From Stictocephala bisonia (lineage: Eukaryota; Arthropoda; Insecta; Hemiptera; Membracidae), in contig JAQJVL010000112.1 of NCBI GenBank assembly GCA_035578905.1, forward strand, positions 1,328,104-1,392,103: a stretch of DNA of 64,000 nucleotides, given 5' to 3'. Made by a program: the position numbers and the translations under genes. This document shows, one piece after another, positions 57,516-64,000 of this stretch; the stretch's first letter is position 1; each line of letters starts with the position of its first letter. The notes below the pieces were generated by a model. The model did no database searches and was not told where the DNA came from. It saw only the letters and a program-made list of their open reading frames with translations.

Positions 57516-60500
57516 ACCATGATGTGCTTCAACTGTGTAAAGTAGCAGTTACCTGAGGGAAGGTTATAGCACTCAGTGTAACCAACTCCCTTAACCACCA
57601 GTATGGCGTAACCATATAAGGAACATCATGACAGTCAGGATGTGCTTCAACTGTGTAAAGTAGCAGTTACCTGAGGGAAGGTTATAGCACTCAGTGTAAC
57701 CACCTCCCTTAACCACCAGTATGGCGTAACCATATAAGGAACATCATGACAGTCAGGATGTGCTTCAACTGTGTAAAGTAGCAGTTACCTGAGGGAAGGT
57801 TATAGCACTCAGTGTAACCACCTCCCTTAACCCCCAGTATGGTGTAGCCATATAAGGAACATCATGACAGTCAGGATGTGCTTCAACTGTGTAAAGTAGC
57901 AGTTACCTGAGGGAAGGTTATAGCACTCAGTGTAACCACCTCCCTTAACCCCCAGTATGGTGTAGCCATATAAGGAACATCATGACAGTCAGGATGTGCT
58001 TCAACTGTGTAAAGTAGCAGTTACCTGAGGGAAGGTTATAGCACTCAGTGTAACCACCTCCCTTAACCACCAGTATGGCGTAACCATATAAGGAACATCA
58101 TGACAGTCAGGATGTGCTTCAACTGTGTAAAGAAGCAGTTACCTGAGGGAAGGTTATAGCACTCAGTGTAACCAACTCCCTTAACCACCAGTATAGTGTA
58201 GCCATATAAGGAACATCATGACAGTCAGGATGTGCTTCAACTGTGTAAAGTAGCAGTTACCTGAGGGAAGGTTATAGCACTCAGTGTAACCACCTCCCTT
58301 AACCACCAGTATGGCGTAACCATATAAGGAACATCATGACAGTCAGGATGTACTTCAACTGAGAATAGTATCAGTTACCTGAGGGAAGGTTATAGCACTC
58401 AGTGTAACCAACTCCCTTAACCACCAGTATGGCGTAACCATATAAGGAACATCATGACAGTCAGGATGTACTTCAACTGTGTAAAGTAGCAGTTACCTGA
58501 GGGAAGGTTATAGCACTCAGTGTAACCACCTCCCTTAACCACCAGTATGGCTTAACCATACAAGGAACATCATGACAGTCAGGATGTGCTTCAACTGTGT
58601 AAAGTAGCAGTTACCTGAGGGAAGGTTATAGCACTCAGTGTAACCACCTCCCTTAACCACCAGTATGGCGTAACCATACAAGGAACATCATGACAGTCAG
58701 GATGTGCTTCAACTGGGAACAGTATCAGTTACCCTTGAGGGAAGGTTATAGCACTCAGTGTAACCACCTCCCTTAACCACCAGTATGGCGTAACCATATA
58801 AGGAACATCATGACAGTCAGGATGTGCTTCAACTGGGAACAGGATCAGTTACCCTTGAGGGAAGGTTAGAGCACTCAGCGTAACCACCTCCCTTAACCAC
58901 CAGTATGGCGTAACCATACAAGGAACATCATGACAGTCAGGATGTGCTTCAACTGGGAACAGTATCAGTTACCCTTGAGGGAAGGTTATAGCACTCAGTG
59001 TAACCACCTCCCTTAACCACCAGTATGGCGTAACCATACAAGGAACATCATGACAGTCAGGATGTGCTTCAACTGGGAACAGTATCAGTTACCCTTGAGG
59101 GAAGGTTATAGCACTCAGTGTAACCACCTCCCTTAACCACCAGTATGGCGTAACCATATAAGGAACATCATGACAGTCAGGATGTGCTTCAACTTTGAAC
59201 AGAAGCAGTTTATTTTAAAGGAAGGTTAGAGCACTCAGTGCAACCACCTCCCTTAACCCCCAGTATGGTGTAGCCATATAAGGAAAATCATGACAGTCAG
59301 GATGTGCTTCAACTTTGAACAGAAGCAGTTTATTTTAAAGGAAGGTTAGAGCACTCAGTGTAACCACCTCCCTTAACCACCAGTATGGCGTAACCATATA
59401 AAGAACAACATGACAGTCAGGATGTGCTTCAACTGGGAATAGTATCAGTTACCCTTGAGGGAAGGTTAGAGCACTCAGCGTAACCACCAGTATGGTGTAA
59501 CCATACAAGGAACATCATGACAGTCAGGATGTGCTTCAACTGGGAACAGGATCAGTTACCCTTGAGGGAAGGTTAGAGCACTCAGCGTAACCACCTCCCT
59601 TAACCACCAGTATGGCGTAACCATATAAGGAACATCATGACAGTCAGGATGTGCTTCAACTGGGAACAGGATCAGTTACCCTTGAGGGAAGGTTATAGCA
59701 CTCAGTGTAACCAACTCCCTTAACCACCAGTATGGCGTAACCATATAAGGAACATCATGACAGTCAGGATGTGCTTCAACTGTGTAAAGTAGCAGTTACC
59801 TGAGGGAAGGTTATAGCACTCAGTGTAACCACCTCCCTTAACCACCAGTATGGCGTAACCATATAAGGAACATCATGACAGTCAGGATGTGCTTCAACTG
59901 TGTAAAGTAGCAGTTACCTGAGGGAAGGTTATAGCACTCAGTGTAACCACCTCCCTTAACCACCAGTATGGCGTAACCATATAAGGAACATCATGACAGT
60001 CAGGATGTGCTTCAACTGTGTAAAGTAGCAGTTACCTGAGGGAAGGTTATAGCACTCAGTGTAACCAACTCCCTTAACCACCAGTATGGCGTAACCATAT
60101 AAGGAACATCATGACAGTCAGGATGTGCTTCAACTGTGTAAAGTAGCAGTTACCTGAGGGAAGGTTAGAGCACTAAGTGTAACCACCTCCCTTAACCACC
60201 AGTATGGCGTAACCATATAAGGAACATCATGACAGTCAGGATGTGCTTCAACTGTGTAAAGAAGCAGTTACCTGAGGGAAGGTTATAGCACTCAGTGTAA
60301 CCACCTCCCTTAACCACCAGTATGGCGTAACCATATAAGGAACATCATGACAGTCAGGATGTGCTTCAACTTTGAACAGAAGCAGTTTATTTTAAAGGAA
60401 GGTTAGAGCACTCAGTGCAACCACCTCCCTTAACCCCCAGTATGGTGTAGCCATATAAGGAAAATCATGACAGTCAGGATGTGCTTCAACTTTGAACAGT

Positions 60501-60597
60501 AGTAGTTTATTTTAAAGGATGGTTAGAGCACTAAGTGTAACCATCTCCCTTAACCCCCCGTATGACGTAACCATATAAGGAACCTTATGACAGTTAA
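57516..60597. repeat. 118-120-bp satellite, about 26 units in three classes
   Basis: The common part contains GAAGGTTATAGCACTCAGTG, TAACCACCTCCCTTAACCAC, CAGTATGGCGTAACCATATA and AGGAACATCATGACAGTCAG. The variable part defines class A (GTGTAAAGTAGCAGTTACC), class B (GGGAACAGTATCAGTTACCC) and class C (TTTGAACAGAAGCAGTTTAT). A fills 57.5-58.7 kb and 59.75-60.37 kb; B fills most of 58.7-59.75 kb; C occurs as pairs at 59.19-59.43 and 60.37-60.60 kb. Stops occur in all frames and no coding is suggested. Confidence 0.95.
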
Positions 60598-61186
60598 CTG
60601 AGGTTATTAATGATATTCTCATCCACCCTACGCCCTTGATGTCCTAAAGGACCTACATATATAATACAACAAATTTAAAATATGTATTAACTAAATCCTA
60701 AACCTCCTATGCCATTTTCATGTTCTATGAAATAGAAACATAAAAAAGAACATATAACTGAAACGTATAGTTATACTATAAGATGATCTACGTAATAGAT
60801 ACGTAGATTCTTTTAACTACGTACCTCATGAAACTTGAATAAATTACACACGTTCTGTATTTTTTTTAATATAAGAGAATAGTAAAAGGAGATGTTTTAA
60901 CCGTCTTTCTTCTCCAGTTAAAACATCAATTTCCTTTAAGCAAGGAAACTTTTAAAAGCAATGAACGTCGCGTTTTTATTCTTCAGCAGATCGAACTTAT
61001 AGAAAGTTTTAATTGAATTTTTGCCCGAGAAATTTCATTCTATTGACGTTAAATCAGACCATAAACAAACATAACTTTTTTAATTGAATTCCCTTTGAAA
61101 ATCTTTTACAGTATTCTTTTTATGACACTGATTAGTTTCTTTGTGTTATTATAATTGTGTTATATATTATATAAAGCGTTAATATA
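60598..61186. other. AT-rich spacer, no gene
   Basis: A small inverted pair (CTACGTA words around 60790-60820) is the only pattern seen. Confidence 0.4.
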
Positions 61187-62085
61187 TACAGGGTGTATAA
61201 AGTGCCTGGAAACACCCAAATATTTGTATTATTAATCGAATCACAAATTACAAAAATGTTCAATATAGATAGGTATTGCGCACTAACCTTTTGGAACAAT
61301 GTATAGTTATTTCACTCTAAAGGGACATCCTATTGAGGGTAACGTCAATATTCTTTATAGAAGCCTCTACCTGGAGATACATCACTTTAAAGGTTACAGT
61401 GATCTTAACTGTAATCTTTAAGGGATCGCTCAGTGATGAAATAGAGAACTTTGAGTACTGGAAATTTGTTGATGTTCAACGATTTCATTTAACTTCATTA
61501 TCAAACTGGAGAAGGAAGATAGTTGGAACATTTAATTTGACACCAAAATAACATCATTAATAATTTTTATTTTTATAACAAAATAATGTAATGTATTAAA
61601 GGTTAATTCCCTGTAATCTGACAGTGGTCCTGGAAATCCTGTTGGATTACGCGTTTCGGCTTTAATACCATCATCAGATCCTTAAACTTGAAACATTTTT
61701 TAATTATTCTTGATGTCGACAAATTTTTAACAAATACTGAACATTAAAAATATTTAAATATATGACTAATAAAACTGTATCAAAATTGTATCAATAAAGC
61801 CAGCTATATTGAAAAATGTATTTAATACTAGTTAGACGTTTTAAAATAAGTTAGAACATTTATTGAAACACATTATACTGACAAAAACCAAGTCAAACGA
61901 TGTATCACAATGCTTCTATAAAGAATATTGACGTTACCTTCAACAGGACGTCCCGCGTTAAAATGACAAAACATTGGTCCAAAAAGTAGGTGCCCAATAC
62001 CTATCGCCATAGCAATAGTTTCGACTTTCTATTCCCATTAATGAAGAAAATAATTGGGCGCTTCAAAGCATTTTGCACAACTGTA
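61187..62085. mobile_element. Long-TIR element with TACAGGG end, ~180-bp arms
   Basis: The left arm 61187-61370 and right arm 61905-62085 are inverted copies at moderate identity (shared GATAGGTATTG, TTTTGGAACAATGT-like and AACGTCAATATTCTTTATAG). The ends are TACAGGGTGT on the left and TACAGTTGTG on the right (minus strand). The interior holds a 72-codon + frame (61333-61551) without recognised domain, and a hammerhead-like motif on the minus strand at 61654-61677. It is likely a non-autonomous or decayed member of the TACAGGG group. Confidence 0.7.
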
Positions 62086-62267
62086 TATCAATACACATAC
62101 GTTTGATATACAACTATATAAACCAAACAATTAATGAAAGTTATGTTAGTTTTTTTAATAATGTTTTCAGATAGTAAAATTAATAATTAATTATTGACGT
62201 TAGTAAAAATATGATATAACATTCAAAATTGTAGGCCGTTTCGGAGTTTTAGACAATTGTATCCTTA
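62086..62267. other. AT-rich spacer
   Basis: Nothing recognised. Confidence 0.4.
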
Positions 62268-62335
62268 CTCACCCACCGAAACACGTACAGTGGTTAATGG
62301 CCCACCCGCCAACCCAAACACGTACAGTGGTTAAT
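62268..62335. repeat. ~42-bp copies of the G-rich minisatellite unit (locus 7, two units)
   Basis: Two units with CCCACC halves and ACACGTACAGTGGTTAATGG, the smallest occurrence of this family in the window. Confidence 0.75.
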
Positions 62336-63796
62336 GGTACTGTACATTGGGAATGTTGTGCAATTCTTTTTAGGTAATGTACAAAATTATGCATTTTGTG
62401 TTCATTAGTAATTTTGTATGTAACTCTGAGGGAAACTTTAAAGTAATACACGTAACTCTTTGAGTTAATTACGATATGTGTATATTGCCCCGTACTTATA
62501 AATAATACAAAATAATAGGACGTATACTAATCGAATAGTTTCAAAATCATAAGCCAGAATAGAAAATAATATATTGAATATCACTCCATATATTTCTTAC
62601 AGCGTAACTTATTTTATTAATATTCTAATAAATGTGAAAAATCTTCTAACTTTAACAATAAGTTAGATCAACTAAGGATCTTTAAGTGAAAATACGAAAC
62701 ACATTTTGTACAAATGGTATATTTTTTATTCCATTAATCGGTAAATACATTTGGATTCAGTTATTTTAATATTAACTAAATTCAGTTTAATTCACAACAG
62801 AAATTAAGATCCACTATTTTCCAATAAAAATGTTATTTTAGTAAAATACAAATCAATCTCATTTTTTATCAATTTACTTTGATTTATAAATTGAGACCCT
62901 TTAGACTAACTAAGATTAAGTTAATTGTTAAGTAAAGTCATTGTGAAAATTTAAACATAATACTTTATATGCTATATCGATGAAGTTTTCCTTAGTACAA
63001 GGTTTTTAAATACAATTGTTCTGAAGGATTTTCTAGGTCAATACAAACAATAATTTCTTGAACTGAAATCACGCTAATTGAGAAAGTTTCTTTTTTAAAA
63101 GTTGTTCTCACATATTTCTCAGATACACCGTTGTAGCCTCTTAATCCGATTACAGTGGGGTAAAGATAAAGTAGAGATGTGACCTAATTCCTAGACATAA
63201 GGGATAAACATTCAGAGGTTCGTAATATCCCAGCAGTCGGCCCTAATAAGCTTATTTACCTTTCTGGTTGCAGAGCAGTTTCTGAACCTTGCCATAAATT
63301 AAAGTGGGATATCTTATAACTAAAGATTATATTTCATTGTTATATTTGATTAAAAGATCTCTCAACTTATTCTTACCTTCCTTTCAAATTTCATCCGAAA
63401 TTTTAAGATGTGTCATGCTAAAATTGGACAGTTCATATACTTTTATATCTATTCCATCTATATGATTGACCATTGTAAAAATGGCCTAAAACGTTTTTAA
63501 TCTTTAAGGTTCTAATTTTGAGGGACTTTATTTAAATATTAGTAAATTAATTGAGTATTTTTATGTACATTTGTAAAAATAACAGGTTGACTTTAAACAA
63601 ACTATTTACTGTATTATTGATTATTAAGCTTTGTTATTCATGAATATGTATTGTTTTATATAGTTTATATATTGTTAGTATTATTATGGTTTATTAAATG
63701 TAAACTGAGTACCCTTCTAAAACATTTTATTATTTAAATAATACCACAACATGTTTCGACTTAATTTTCAAGTGTTATAAATAAAACCAAATCTTA

Positions 63797-63851
<55 letters not shown>

Positions 63852-64000
63852 CTTGTATTTATTTATGCACAATAAAATCCAAATTATATTGTTAGAAATA
63901 GACTCCAAAATTTATATTTTTGTTAATATGAACAATATTAAAGGTAGTAGTAATACTTTTTTCAATCATTTCGAAACCCCAATATCACGATTAAAATATT
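62336..64000. other. AT-rich DNA with a TA microsatellite
   Basis: No gene is supported. A (TA)n run occupies about 63803-63848. Near 63750-63770 the minus strand reads CTTGAAAATTAAGTCGAAAC, similar in form to the hammerhead-like word at 61.65 kb. Confidence 0.5.
63803..63848. repeat. (TA)n microsatellite
   Basis: Uninterrupted TA dinucleotides for about 45 bp. Confidence 0.95.

Overview
This looks like AT-rich nuclear DNA from an arthropod, most likely an insect. The signs are Pol III-type (tRNA-derived) SINEs, a LINE reverse-transcriptase C-terminus, Tc1/mariner-like transposase relics, many inverted-repeat (MITE-like) elements and very large tandem arrays. A hemipteran would fit but cannot be shown from the sequence. 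There is no bacterial-style gene organisation and no long single-copy ORF. The long open frames at 19.0, 31.5-32.4, 37.0-38.6 and 44.8-46.6 kb all lie inside tandem repeats whose period is a multiple of three or whose monomer happens to lack stops. The window is best read as intergenic or intronic repeat-rich DNA. One plausible first coding exon, with a hydrophobic N-terminus and a consensus splice donor, lies at 18761-18867 on the + strand.

Layout. 0-5 kb: AT-rich DNA, a SINE copy (0.72-1.07) and a G-rich-strand minisatellite (4.05-5.0). 5-9.2 kb: single-copy-looking DNA bracketed by two inverted copies of a ~125-bp repeat, with a fold-back element at 8.02-8.90. 9.6-16.1 kb: a 34-bp array, a near-perfect 988-bp fold-back at 11.16-12.15, and a 2.85-kb long-TIR transposon at 13.22-16.07 carrying a broken mariner-type transposase. 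17.2-17.8 kb: a palindromic MITE interrupted by a SINE. 18.7-32.4 kb: the candidate exon, then arrays of about 41-42 bp at 19.0, 23.9, 26.1 and 31.4 kb, with SINEs at 26.7 and 29.1. 35.4-38.6 kb: a 145-bp satellite with a clear 724-bp higher-order repeat. 39.1-39.7 kb: LINE 3' end. 40.8-41.3 kb: 35-bp array. 42.5-49.1 kb: a 123-bp array flanked by unique sequence and by a garbled second copy of that flank, probably a consensus or assembly error. 49.3-50.0 kb: a SINE split by another inverted-repeat element. 52.4-55.1 kb: two minisatellites and a possible SINE. 57.2 kb: a third SINE type. 57.5-60.6 kb: a 118-120-bp satellite with three monomer classes. 61.2-62.1 kb: another long-TIR element.

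By my count about a quarter of the window is tandem repeat. The most informative structure is at 26.12-26.70 kb. A 41-bp minisatellite there is the sub-terminal part of a MITE, amplified about 11-fold between intact terminal inverted repeats. The unamplified relative of the same MITE lies at 17.22-17.77 kb, which gives a direct before/after picture of a transposon end becoming a tandem repeat. At 40.8 kb an array also ends in an inverted copy of its own monomer, suggesting the same route. I found no gene system that could be called a new pathway; the novelty here is in repeat architecture.
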